From Paracoccus onubensis (GTDB lineage: Bacteria; Pseudomonadota; Alphaproteobacteria; Rhodobacterales; Rhodobacteraceae), in assembly GCF_003591515.1 (NCBI RefSeq), contig NZ_QZCG01000013.1, positions 1-64,000 of the forward strand: DNA of 64,000 nucleotides, given 5' to 3'. Below, in pieces: positions 33,899-42,159 of this stretch. How positions within the stretch are numbered: the first letter of the stretch is position 1; every line of letters begins with the position of its first letter. The translations under genes and the position numbers were made by a program. The notes below the pieces were generated by a model. The model was given only the letters and a program-made list of their open reading frames with translations, was not told the origin of the DNA and made no database searches.

Positions 33899-35592
33899 GC
33901 GCCTGACTGTCCGGTCAGCACGTCGTCGTCAAGATTGGCAAGATCGTCCAGCCCGGCAAGCGCCTCGGTCAGGTCTGTGGCGAAATGCGGCAGGACGCGA
34001 CGGATGAATACCCGGGCAAGCCCGATCTCGGCCTCACCCCCGGAACGCGCGGCAAGCAGGTGATAATACCCCCCCAGAACACGGGCGAAAGCCGTCAGAT
34101 AAGGCGCGGCACCGGCAAAACGCTGCGGCATCTCGCGTTCCAGCATATCCTGTGTGCCTTCGCGCAGGGTTTCGGCCGAATGCCAGACCTCATGCGCAAG
34201 ATCAGGGTGATCGGCCTGCGCGGATTTCGCGCCATCAAGGATTTCGTCCAGAAGCCGCATCGCGGCCTCACCCCCATCGGCCAGCTTGCGGCCCACAAGA
34301 TCCATGGCCTGAATGCCGTTCGTTCCCTCATAAATCTGGGTGATGCGGACATCGCGCAGATACTGCGCCGCGCCGGTCTCCTCGATATAGCCCATCCCGC
34401 CATGAACCTGCACCGCAGCGTCGGCGGCACGCAGGCCGATATCGGTGCCGTAAGCCTTGGCGATCGGGGTCAGGAAGGCTGCACGCGCCGCATGCTCGGC
34501 CTCGCCCGTCGCGCGCTCAAGATCAATCGCGGTCGCGCAGGCCAGCGCGATGCAACGGGCCGCGAAAATTTCCGCCCGCGAGGTGGCCAGCATACGGCGG
34601 ATATCGGGATGCCGGATGATCGGCCCCATCTGGTTCCGCTCCTGCGCGTAAAGCCCAGCCTGCTGCAATGCCGCCTCGCCGACACCGATGCCCTGCATGC
34701 CCACGCCCAGCCGGGCGCAGTTCATCATCGTGAACATCGCGGCCATGCCCTTATGCTCTTCCCCGATCAGCCAGCCGGTCGCGCCCTCATAGCTCATGAC
34801 ACAGGTCGGGCTGCCATGGATGCCCAGTTTCTCTTCCAGGCTGACCACCCTGAGATCATTCGCCACCCCGGGATTGCCATTTTCATCGGGGATGAATTTC
34901 GGCACCATGAACAGGCTGATACCCCGCGTGCCCTTGGCACCGTCGGGCAGACGCGCCAGCACGGCATGACAGATATTCTCCGTCATATCGCTGTCGCCCC
35001 ATGTGATGAAGATCTTCTGCCCGGTGATCCTGTAGCTGCCGTCACCGTTCGGCTCGGCCCGGGTTGTCAGGGCGCCCACATCGCTGCCCGCCCCCGGTTC
35101 GGTCAGGTTCATCGTACCCGACCATTCACCACTGATCAGCTTGGGCAGATAAAGCGCTTTCAACTCGTCGCTTGCGTGATGCTCAAGCGCCTCGATCTGG
35201 CCCTGTGTCAGAAGCGGGTTGAGTTGCAGCGACAGGCAGGCCGCCGCCATCATCTCGGCCACGGCCATGTTCAGCACCTGCGGCAGGCCCATGCCCCCAT
35301 ATTCCGGATCGGCAGCCAGCCCGACCCAGCCGCCCTCGGCGATTGCCCTGAAACCTTCGGCAAATCCGGGGGAGGACCGGACCTTCCCGTTTTCAAGCCG
35401 CGCCGGTGTCAGATCGCCATTGCGGTTCAACGGGGCAAGCACATTCGCGGCAAGCTTCCCTGCCTCTGTCAGGATCGCGTTCGCCGTATCGAACCCCGCT
35501 TCGGCGAAACGTTCCGTCCGAGCCACCTGATCATAAGGCACGACATGCCTTAGAATGAAATCGATCTGCCCGACTGGTGCGCGATAGCTCAT
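33895..35592 (-). CDS. Acyl-CoA dehydrogenase with C-terminal extension (FadE/DmdC-like)
   Basis: This FAD enzyme oxidises an acyl-CoA to the enoyl-CoA and passes electrons to ETF. The 565 residues hold the N-terminal helical part, the FAD-binding MNLTEPGAGSDVG near 160-172, QVHGGMGYIEE and the catalytic Glu in IYEGTNGIQ, followed by the extra C-terminal domain of the roughly 590-residue class that includes DmdC. I chose the ATG at 35592 because GGAGG sits 5 bases upstream; 22 further codons would be needed to use the upstream ATG. Substrate unknown. ETF-QO, its electron acceptor chain, is encoded at 61.9 kb. Confidence 0.9.
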   Translation of the reverse strand: MSYRAPVGQIDFILRHVVPYDQVARTERFAEAGFDTANAILTEAGKLAANVLAPLNRNGDLTPARLENGKVRSSPGFAEGFRAIAEGGWVGLAADPEYGGMGLPQVLNMAVAEMMAAACLSLQLNPLLTQGQIEALEHHASDELKALYLPKLISGEWSGTMNLTEPGAGSDVGALTTRAEPNGDGSYRITGQKIFITWGDSDMTENICHAVLARLPDGAKGTRGISLFMVPKFIPDENGNPGVANDLRVVSLEEKLGIHGSPTCVMSYEGATGWLIGEEHKGMAAMFTMMNCARLGVGMQGIGVGEAALQQAGLYAQERNQMGPIIRHPDIRRMLATSRAEIFAARCIALACATAIDLERATGEAEHAARAAFLTPIAKAYGTDIGLRAADAAVQVHGGMGYIEETGAAQYLRDVRITQIYEGTNGIQAMDLVGRKLADGGEAAMRLLDEILDGAKSAQADHPDLAHEVWHSAETLREGTQDMLEREMPQRFAGAAPYLTAFARVLGGYYHLLAARSGGEAEIGLARVFIRRVLPHFATDLTEALAGLDDLANLDDDVLTGQSGA

Positions 35593-35721
35593 CCGTTCCT
35601 CCCATGCAGAGCGCTGTTCCGGTGTCATATTACGAAGCGCCGCACCGGTCACAACCAAAACCCCGCGTCACAATGGGAAACAAAGCCCGTCCGGGCAGGA
35701 TGACAGGAAGAACAAGCGACA

Positions 35722-35750
35722 AATGCCGCGCCGATTGCCGGCGCGGCATT
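35722..35750 (-). terminator. Terminator hairpin downstream of glutamate dehydrogenase
   Basis: A perfect 11-bp stem, AATGCCGCGCC at 35722-35732 with its complement at 35740-35750, has a 7-base loop. It lies 27 bases after the stop of the minus-strand dehydrogenase gene. On that strand a TTTGTCGCTTG tract follows. Confidence 0.65.
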
Positions 35751-35776
35751 GGCTTGGAGAGTCGGTCCCCGAAAGC

Positions 35777-37204
35777 TTACAGGCCCAGCGATCCGTAAAC
35801 GTTGGAAATCCTGCGGATGGCGACGACATATGCCGCCGTCCGCATGTCATCCACCTTGCTGTTATTGACCCAGACTTCCTTCATCTTGCCGAATGCCTCG
35901 CGCATCGTGTCATCCAGCCCCGAGCGCACCAGTTCCAGCTCGTCGGCGCCGGTCAGGAACGCTTCCTTGAAGCCCTTGGACAAAGTCCAGTTCAGGCCGG
36001 TATCCGCCGACAGACGCTCAAGCTCTTCGACCAGCACGCGGGCGCGGGCCTCTTCGTGACGGCGTTCAAGCCTGCCCAGGCTGATCTGCGACAGGTTCTT
36101 GACCCATTCGAAATAGGACACCGTCACACCGCCCGAGTTTGCGTACATATCGGGGATAATGACCACCCCCTTATGCTTCAGTATCGCATCGGCATCCGCC
36201 GTCACCGGCCCGTTCGCAGCCTCGACGATGACCTTGGCCCTGATGCGATCCGCATTGTCGGCATGGATCACGCTTTCCACGGCGGCCGGAATCAGCACGT
36301 CGCACTCATCTTCAAGCGCGGCAAGGCCTTCGGGCCGGAAATCACCGCCGGTAAAACCCTCGACTCCGCCGGTCGCCGCGATATGCGCCTTGAGCGCTCC
36401 AACATCCAGCCCCCGGGGATTGCTGACAGCGCCGTCGCGTTCGATCACGGTCGTGATCAGTGCCTTGTCCTCTTGCGACAGGAACAGCGCGGCGTGATAG
36501 CCCACATTCCCCAGCCCCTGCACGACGACCCGCTTGCCCGCCAATCCGCCTTCCAGCCCGGCGCGCTTCATCACATCATCATGGCGGAAAAACTCGCGCA
36601 GCGCATATTGCACGCCGCGGCCCGTCGCCTCGACCCGGCCGTCGATCCCGCCCGCGGTGCGTGGTTTGCCGGTCACGCAGGCCTTGGCATTGATATCGTC
36701 GGGATGCAGGCGCTTGTAGGCGTCAGCCATCCAGGCCATCTCACGCTCGCCCGTGCCCATATCGGGGGCGGGAACGTTCTGACTGGGCGAGATCAGGTTG
36801 CGGCGCGACAATTCATAGGTAAACCGGCGGGTGATCCGTTCAAGTTCGTCCTCGTTCCATTCGCGCGGATCGATGCGCAACCCGCCCTTGGAGCCGCCGA
36901 AAGGCACCTCGACCAGGGCGCATTTATAGGTCATCAGCGCGGCAAGCGCCTCGACCTCGTCCTGATTGACATCCATCGAATAGCGGATGCCGCCCTTGAC
37001 CGGCTCCATATGTTCGGAATGGACCGAGCGGTAACCGGTAAAGGTCTGGATCTCGCCGCGCAGGCGCACACCGAAACGAACCGTATAGGTGGAATTGCAG
37101 ACGCGAATTTTTTCTTCCAACCCGGGTGGCAGAGACATCAACCCTGCGGCATGGGTGAACATCTTATCGACAGAATCACGAAATGACTTATGTTTAATGG
37201 CCAT
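35777..37204 (-). CDS. Glu/Leu/Phe/Val-type glutamate dehydrogenase
   Basis: This enzyme interconverts glutamate with 2-oxoglutarate and ammonium. The 475-residue protein has the substrate-binding PVKGGIRYS near 78-86, the catalytic Lys in VEVPFGGSKGGLRIDP, PAPDMGTGEREM and the Rossmann motif VVQGLGNVGYHAA near 226-238. The start at 37204 is preceded by GGAAGGGAG. It is a single gene ending in a hairpin terminator. NAD versus NADP preference cannot be settled by eye. Confidence 0.93.
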   Translation of the reverse strand: MAIKHKSFRDSVDKMFTHAAGLMSLPPGLEEKIRVCNSTYTVRFGVRLRGEIQTFTGYRSVHSEHMEPVKGGIRYSMDVNQDEVEALAALMTYKCALVEVPFGGSKGGLRIDPREWNEDELERITRRFTYELSRRNLISPSQNVPAPDMGTGEREMAWMADAYKRLHPDDINAKACVTGKPRTAGGIDGRVEATGRGVQYALREFFRHDDVMKRAGLEGGLAGKRVVVQGLGNVGYHAALFLSQEDKALITTVIERDGAVSNPRGLDVGALKAHIAATGGVEGFTGGDFRPEGLAALEDECDVLIPAAVESVIHADNADRIRAKVIVEAANGPVTADADAILKHKGVVIIPDMYANSGGVTVSYFEWVKNLSQISLGRLERRHEEARARVLVEELERLSADTGLNWTLSKGFKEAFLTGADELELVRSGLDDTMREAFGKMKEVWVNNSKVDDMRTAAYVVAIRRISNVYGSLGL

Positions 37205-37424
37205 CGCGGGCTCCCTTCCACGTAAACGATTCGATAGATCCTGGTCGGGAGGCTACGAGAATGCTGTGACAGGTTCCACCGGCTTCCGCGAAGTTAGGTC
37301 AAATTTTAGGCAATTTTGAAATCATGGGCATTCCTTGCCGATTGGCCCGGCCTGCCGAAGCTGGCATGAAACCATCAGCTTCCCGAAACATTGTTATCTT
37401 GATATTGCAGAAGAGACGGTTTGA

Positions 37425-38105
37425 ATGATTGGTACAAAAAGACATGGAAACGCCGTATTCGGGCGTAAGGCGGATCAGGTACTGAACGGTGCCTGGCGCA
37501 TATTTTTACGGGACGGTTATGCCGGTGCGGCGGTGGATGACATCGTGCGTTCGGCGGGCGTTTCGAAGGCGACCCTTTACGCCTATTTTCCGGATAAGCG
37601 GCTATTGTTTGAAACCGCCATGCAGAATGTGCTGGGGGAGGATCGCACACAGCCCTTTGCAGATATCGGCAAGGACCTGCCTGCCGAAAAGGCTGTTCCG
37701 CGAATAACCGCCGCCATGACCGCATGGCTGAGATCGGATCGCGAAACCGATCTTTTCCGGATTGCCATCGGCGAGGCGAACCGCTTTCCCGATATCGCCG
37801 CAACTTATCACGAACGCATCGAAACGCTGCTGGAACAGCCTTTGCGCGATCACATTGACGGCTTCGTCAACCGGGGAGAACTGGTGGTTGATGACGTCGC
37901 GCTGGCCGCGCGACAGTTGATCGGGCTCTGCGGGCTTACCTTCTATGATCGGGCGATATCCGGCGCCGCGCTGGAAACCGAGATGCCAGTCAAACGCACC
38001 GCCGAAACCGCCGCCACGATGTTTCTGCGCGCTTACGGAGCCGGGATCGACCAGCAATCCAGACAGCCGGACAAATCGGAAAACGGGGCAATGTCGTCAC
38101 GCTAA
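37425..38105 (+). CDS. TetR/AcrR-family transcriptional regulator
   Basis: The 226-residue repressor-type protein has the N-terminal TetR helix-turn-helix (about 20-66): AGAAVDDIVRSAGVSKATLYAYFPDK. A ligand-binding helical domain of the AefR-like TetR_C type follows. It lies alone, 220 bases from the divergent glutamate dehydrogenase. A short palindrome TATCTTGATA sits at 37395-37404, but is too short to call an operator. The target genes are unknown; the dehydrogenase is the obvious neighbour to test. Confidence 0.88.
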   Translation: MIGTKRHGNAVFGRKADQVLNGAWRIFLRDGYAGAAVDDIVRSAGVSKATLYAYFPDKRLLFETAMQNVLGEDRTQPFADIGKDLPAEKAVPRITAAMTAWLRSDRETDLFRIAIGEANRFPDIAATYHERIETLLEQPLRDHIDGFVNRGELVVDDVALAARQLIGLCGLTFYDRAISGAALETEMPVKRTAETAATMFLRAYGAGIDQQSRQPDKSENGAMSSR

Positions 38106-38128
38106 TGCAATATTGATCGTGGAACCGG

Positions 38129-38157
38129 TTCTCAACCCGCTTGCCGGATCGTATAAT
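38129..38157 (+). promoter_or_regulatory. Promoter of the I78-inhibitor lipoprotein pair
   Basis: A perfect -10 TATAAT at 38152-38157 is preceded by TTCTCA at 38129-38134 (4 of 6) with 17 bases between. It is 55 bases upstream of the first lipoprotein start. This is the best -10 hexamer I noticed in the window. Confidence 0.6.
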
Positions 38158-38212
38158 TCATGTTGTGATTCATAATAAACGCCCGTTCAGGCACACGAGG
38201 GAAACTGACAAG

Positions 38213-38560
38213 ATGATCAAGACCGCGCTCCTGCCCGCTGTCGCCACAGCCATGATGCTTGCAGGCTGCATGCCGGCCCCGCAACCTGCCCCGACCCCTG
38301 TGCCAGCAGCACCCGTGCCGACAACCCCGCCACCCGTTGCCGGAGTCTCTGGCCTGGAAGAGCGTGAACCCGATCTGTGTGGTGCCAAGGAATACACGCA
38401 ATATCTGTCGCAACCCGGCAGTGTCATCTCGACCATCGGACTGACCAAGGAATACCGTGTCGTCGAACATCGCGGGATCGAGCCGCAGGATTACGACCCG
38501 AACCGGATCGTCTTCCGCCTTGATGCTGCAGGCAATATCAACAATATCGATTGTGGATAA
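38213..38560 (+). CDS. I78-family peptidase-inhibitor-like lipoprotein, first of two
   Basis: The 115-residue product has a signal peptide and lipobox LAGC (Cys19), then a Pro-rich spacer (about 20-45) and a compact domain. That domain starts at a cysteine in DLCGAKEYTQYL and ends DAAGNINNIDCG. This Cys-to-Cys layout with an acidic DYDPNRIVFRL stretch matches the I78 inhibitor family, which blocks serine proteases. It probably acts in the periplasm. The next gene, 2 bases on, encodes a second such protein. The family call is moderate because I78 domains are short and variable. Confidence 0.75.
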   Translation: MIKTALLPAVATAMMLAGCMPAPQPAPTPVPAAPVPTTPPPVAGVSGLEEREPDLCGAKEYTQYLSQPGSVISTIGLTKEYRVVEHRGIEPQDYDPNRIVFRLDAAGNINNIDCG

Positions 38561-38562
38561 AG

Positions 38563-38850
38563 ATGCGCCATCTCCTGATATTCCCGCTATTATCGGCAGC
38601 CGCTCTGGCTGCCTGCACACCACCCGAGGAAAGCTCGACCGCACCGGTGCTGGATCTGCCGCAAAGCTGTGGAGCTGACGAATTGCAAGGTCTGGTCGGA
38701 CAACCGCAATCGGCAGTGTCCTCCCGGGAATTCGCACCGGGCACACGCATCATAGGCCCCGAGGATCCGGTTACCGCAGATTATCGGGGGGACCGGCTGA
38801 ATATCGAGATCGGGCCTGACGGCAATGTCGCCAAGGTCGCCTGCTTCTGA
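38563..38850 (+). CDS. I78-family peptidase-inhibitor-like lipoprotein, second of two
   Basis: The 95-residue product has the signal and lipobox LAAC (Cys19). Its domain runs from QSCGADELQGLVGQP to GNVAKVACF, with TADYRGDRLNIEI in the middle, the typical I78 core. The ATG at 38563 follows the first gene's stop by 2 bases, so the pair is translated from one message. Its sequence is closer to the family core than the first copy and lacks the Pro-rich spacer. The two probably arose by duplication followed by divergence. Confidence 0.82.
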   Translation: MRHLLIFPLLSAAALAACTPPEESSTAPVLDLPQSCGADELQGLVGQPQSAVSSREFAPGTRIIGPEDPVTADYRGDRLNIEIGPDGNVAKVACF

Positions 38851-38896
38851 CCCGCTCACGGGGGAACGCACGAAGGCTTTGGGCGGATGGCCCGAT

Positions 38897-41263
38897 CTAG
38901 AACGGCACGTCCTGATCGCCGCCCACAGGTTGAATATACGCGGCTTTGACGGTCTTGAAACTGGTGCCGAACTGGATCGTAAGTGTATCTTCTGCGATTC
39001 CCATGATCTGCCCCTCGCCGAATTTCGCGTGGGATACCCGGTCGCCAACGCTGAATTTCGCCGCAGCTTCGGCATCTATCGTCACCGCAGCAGCTTTCGG
39101 TGTCCGCCGTTCTGATGCGCGAGCCTGCATCCGCTTCCATCCGGGCGAGTTATAGACATCCGCCCGCGCCGCCCGGTCATGCATATCGGTTCCGGCATTC
39201 GCGCCAGCAAAGGCCATTGCCGTCCCGTAACCGCCGCCATACAGCCCGGGAGGCGTCAGGATCTCGATATGCGCCTCGGGCAGTTCATCGATAAAGCGCG
39301 ACGGCATCTGGCTTTGCCACTGCCCGTAAAGCCGCCGGTTCCCCGCAAAACTGATGATCGCAAGCCGCTCGGCCCGGGTGATGCCGACATAGGCCAGCCG
39401 CCGTTCTTCTTCCAATCCTTTGGTGCCATTCTCATCCATGGCGCGTTGATTGGGAAAAAGTCCGTCCTCCCAGCCGGGCAGAAACACCACGGGGAATTCC
39501 AGCCCCTTGGCACCGTGCAGGGTCATGATGCTGACTTCTTCGCCGCTATCGCCCTCGTCGCGGTCCATGACAAGCGCGATATGTTCCAGAAAGCCCTGAA
39601 GATTATCGAACTCCTCAAGCGCCTTGACCAGTTCCTTGAGATTGTCCAGCCGGCCGGGCGCATCCGGGGATTTGTCGTTCTGCCACATGGCGGTATAGCC
39701 GGATTCATCCAGTACCCGCTCGGCCAGTTCCACATGGCTGGCATCGGGATCAAGCGCATCCACGCGCCACCGGTCGAATAAGTTTACGAATTCGCGGAGA
39801 TTGACCAGCCCCTTGCCGCCAAGCTGTTTTTCCTCGACCACGATCCGCGCGCCTTCCAGCAGCGGCACGCCATTTTGCCGTGCCGCCATCTGGATCACCT
39901 GTAACGCCTTGTCGCCCAATCCACGCTTGGGCGTATTGATGATCCGTTCGAATGCTAGATCGTCCGATGGGCTGATCATCAGCCGAAAATAGGCCATGGC
40001 ATCGCGTATCTCGGCCCGCTCATAGAAACGCGGTCCGCCGATCACGCGGTAAGGCAGGCCGATGGTCAGGAAACGATCCTCGAAAGCCCGCATCTGATGG
40101 CTGGCCCGCACCAATATGGCGATCCCATTAAGGTTAACCGCACCCATCGACGCCCGGTGCCCACCCTGAAATGCCTCGATCTCCTCGCCGATCCAGCGGG
40201 CTTCGGCCTCGCTGTCCCAATGGCCGATCAGGCGAACCTTCTCGCCCTGTTCCGCATCGGTCCACAATGTCTTGCCAAGCCGCCCGCTATTCGCCTCGAT
40301 CAGGCCCGATGCGGCACCAAGGATCTGCGGGGTCGAGCGGTAATTCTGCTCAAGCCGGATGACCTGAGCGCCGGGGAAATCCTGCTCAAACCGCAGGATA
40401 TTGCCCACTTCGGCCCCGCGCCAACCATAGATCGACTGATCGTCATCGCCGACGCAGCAGATATTCCGATGCCCCTGCGCCAGCAACCGCAGCCACATAT
40501 ATTGCGCGACATTGGTATCCTGATATTCGTCCACCAGAATATAACGGAACCTGTCCTGCCATTGTTTCAGCACATCGGGATGCGCCTGAAACAGCTTCAC
40601 GCAATGCATCAGCAGATCACCGAAATCGACGGCGTTCAGGGTCAGCAACCGCTCCTGATAGGCCGCGTATAGCCGCCCGCCCCAGCCGTCGAAAGCCGCC
40701 ATCTCGCCCTTGGGCAGATTTGCGGGCGACAGGCAGCGATTTTTCCAGCCATCGATCAGATGTGCCAATTGCCGTGCCGGCCAACGCTTCTCGTCAAGGT
40801 TTTCGGCCTGAATCAATTGCTTGAGCAAGCGGATCTGATCATCCGTATCCAGAATGGTGAACGAAGGCTTCAGATGCAGATCACCATTGCCGATCAATTC
40901 GGCATGACGGCGCAGCAGCTTGACGCAGATCGAGTGGAAAGTGCCAAGCCAGGGCATCCCCTCGACCGTTTCGCCCAGCAATGCCCCGATCCGCGTTTTC
41001 ATCTCGCGGGCGGCCTTGTTGGTAAATGTCACGGCCAGTATCTGCCCCGGGCGCGCCTTGCCCAGCGTCAACAGATGCGCGATGCGTGTGGTCAGCGCAC
41101 GTGTCTTACCCGTGCCCGCCCCGGCCAGCATCAGAACCGGGCCATCAAGCATCTCGACCGCAGCCCGCTGGGCGGGGTTCAGCCCGTCCAGATAGGGCGC
41201 GGGTCGCGCTGCGATGGCCCGTTGTGACAACGGAAGCGTATCGGAATCGGGGTTCTGTTCCAT
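38897..41263 (-). CDS. uvrD: ATP-dependent DNA helicase UvrD/PcrA
   Basis: This superfamily 1 3'-5' helicase acts in nucleotide excision and mismatch repair. The 788-residue protein has Walker A AGAGTGKT near 47-54, VDEYQDTN (motif II), GDDDQSIYGWRGA (motif III), VRLEQNYRST (motif IV), TLHGAKGLEF (motif V) and YVGITRAER (motif VI). The C-terminal tail VGDRVSHAKFGEGQI is the PcrA/UvrD Tudor-like segment that contacts RNA polymerase. A perfect SOS box lies 41 bases upstream of the start, so LexA of this window is its probable repressor. Confidence 0.95.
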   Translation of the reverse strand: MEQNPDSDTLPLSQRAIAARPAPYLDGLNPAQRAAVEMLDGPVLMLAGAGTGKTRALTTRIAHLLTLGKARPGQILAVTFTNKAAREMKTRIGALLGETVEGMPWLGTFHSICVKLLRRHAELIGNGDLHLKPSFTILDTDDQIRLLKQLIQAENLDEKRWPARQLAHLIDGWKNRCLSPANLPKGEMAAFDGWGGRLYAAYQERLLTLNAVDFGDLLMHCVKLFQAHPDVLKQWQDRFRYILVDEYQDTNVAQYMWLRLLAQGHRNICCVGDDDQSIYGWRGAEVGNILRFEQDFPGAQVIRLEQNYRSTPQILGAASGLIEANSGRLGKTLWTDAEQGEKVRLIGHWDSEAEARWIGEEIEAFQGGHRASMGAVNLNGIAILVRASHQMRAFEDRFLTIGLPYRVIGGPRFYERAEIRDAMAYFRLMISPSDDLAFERIINTPKRGLGDKALQVIQMAARQNGVPLLEGARIVVEEKQLGGKGLVNLREFVNLFDRWRVDALDPDASHVELAERVLDESGYTAMWQNDKSPDAPGRLDNLKELVKALEEFDNLQGFLEHIALVMDRDEGDSGEEVSIMTLHGAKGLEFPVVFLPGWEDGLFPNQRAMDENGTKGLEEERRLAYVGITRAERLAIISFAGNRRLYGQWQSQMPSRFIDELPEAHIEILTPPGLYGGGYGTAMAFAGANAGTDMHDRAARADVYNSPGWKRMQARASERRTPKAAAVTIDAEAAAKFSVGDRVSHAKFGEGQIMGIAEDTLTIQFGTSFKTVKAAYIQPVGGDQDVPF

Positions 41264-41304
41264 ACCAGCACCATAGCCCTGTCATGGCCGCAAGAAAAGC
41301 GGAT

Positions 41305-41319
41305 GTTCATAATTTGTTC
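41305..41319 (-). promoter_or_regulatory. SOS box (LexA operator) of uvrD
   Basis: GTTC at 41305-41308, seven bases, GTTC at 41316-41319: an exact match to the alphaproteobacterial box. It lies in the 74-bp gap before uvrD and has the same orientation relative to its gene as the lexA box. It should uncouple uvrD from the upstream acyl-CoA operon. Confidence 0.82.
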
Positions 41320-41337
41320 ATCACTCATGCATGACAG

Positions 41338-42159
41338 TCATGCGCGACGCAACAGGATGATCTCTGCCGTAACGCAAATAGGATTTGCACCGGGCCTGAG
41401 TAGTCCTGCGGCCCGGATACCGCCGATACCGACGATATCAATGGCAATATCTGCTCTGAATCCGGTTGCAACGCCATCCGATATCAGAAATTCGGAGGCA
41501 TGGCTGTCCAATATGCTGCCATCGGCAAAACAGGCGGTATTCAGGCTGCCGATGCCCTCAACCTGCGCCCGCGCCCAACCGAGTTTCCGCACTGCATCCG
41601 TGATGCCATCACAAAGATCGATATGGGGTGCAAGCCGCAGCAAGGCGGCATCCGCACGATCATTCACATGACCTTCCGGTTTGAACAGGGTAAAGGCTGT
41701 CTCTGCATCCTCGGACGCCGTGAAACGCGCATCGGGAAACAACATCGCGCGGGCTCGAACCGGTCGCGTCAGCTGCGAGGCATCCAGCAGCAGATGTCCC
41801 ATCGTCCCGCCCCACAGCCCGTGACAATGCCCGAATACCCTGCCCTCACGCCAACCCCAGACGATTCCGGCACGGTACAGAGGCGTATCGGCGGAATCGC
41901 GGGGGGTGGAATACCACGCGCCATGCAGGCCATCGGTCGCCCGGTCGGGCAGAACGAAGCGCAAATCGCCATGCCCATCCGCAAAACGGATCCATGCGCT
42001 GTCTGCGCCATTCAATGCCTCGGCAATCGCGATCTCCAGCGGTATCCCGGCGGCCAGTGTCACGACGCGCTCTTCTATCCGGCTGCCTGCCAGCATCAGA
42101 CGAGGACCATCCGCCGGGCCGGGATGGCGCAGCGGTTCAGCCAACTCCGGCCCCTGCAT
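41338..42159 (-). CDS. PCC/DUF296-like two-domain protein in an acyl-CoA operon
   Basis: The 273-residue protein looks like two copies of the PCC (DUF296) fold. The first carries FGHCHGLWGGTMGHLLLDASQ with closely spaced histidines (about 110-130), and the second carries VEGIGSLNTACF and GDGVATGFRAD-like segments near the end. PCC domains occur in DNA-binding AT-hook proteins and in enzymes; here there is no AT hook. The start at 42159 overlaps the ligase stop by 23 bases. I see no lead to a reaction, but the operon with an acyl-CoA ligase and SCP2 thiolase suggests a role with CoA esters. Family call moderate. Confidence 0.6.
   Translation of the reverse strand: MQGPELAEPLRHPGPADGPRLMLAGSRIEERVVTLAAGIPLEIAIAEALNGADSAWIRFADGHGDLRFVLPDRATDGLHGAWYSTPRDSADTPLYRAGIVWGWREGRVFGHCHGLWGGTMGHLLLDASQLTRPVRARAMLFPDARFTASEDAETAFTLFKPEGHVNDRADAALLRLAPHIDLCDGITDAVRKLGWARAQVEGIGSLNTACFADGSILDSHASEFLISDGVATGFRADIAIDIVGIGGIRAAGLLRPGANPICVTAEIILLRRA

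Noticed and set aside
37395-37404. TATCTTGATA as a TetR operator
   Set aside because: The palindrome is only ten bases with mismatching flanks, shorter than usual TetR-family operators.
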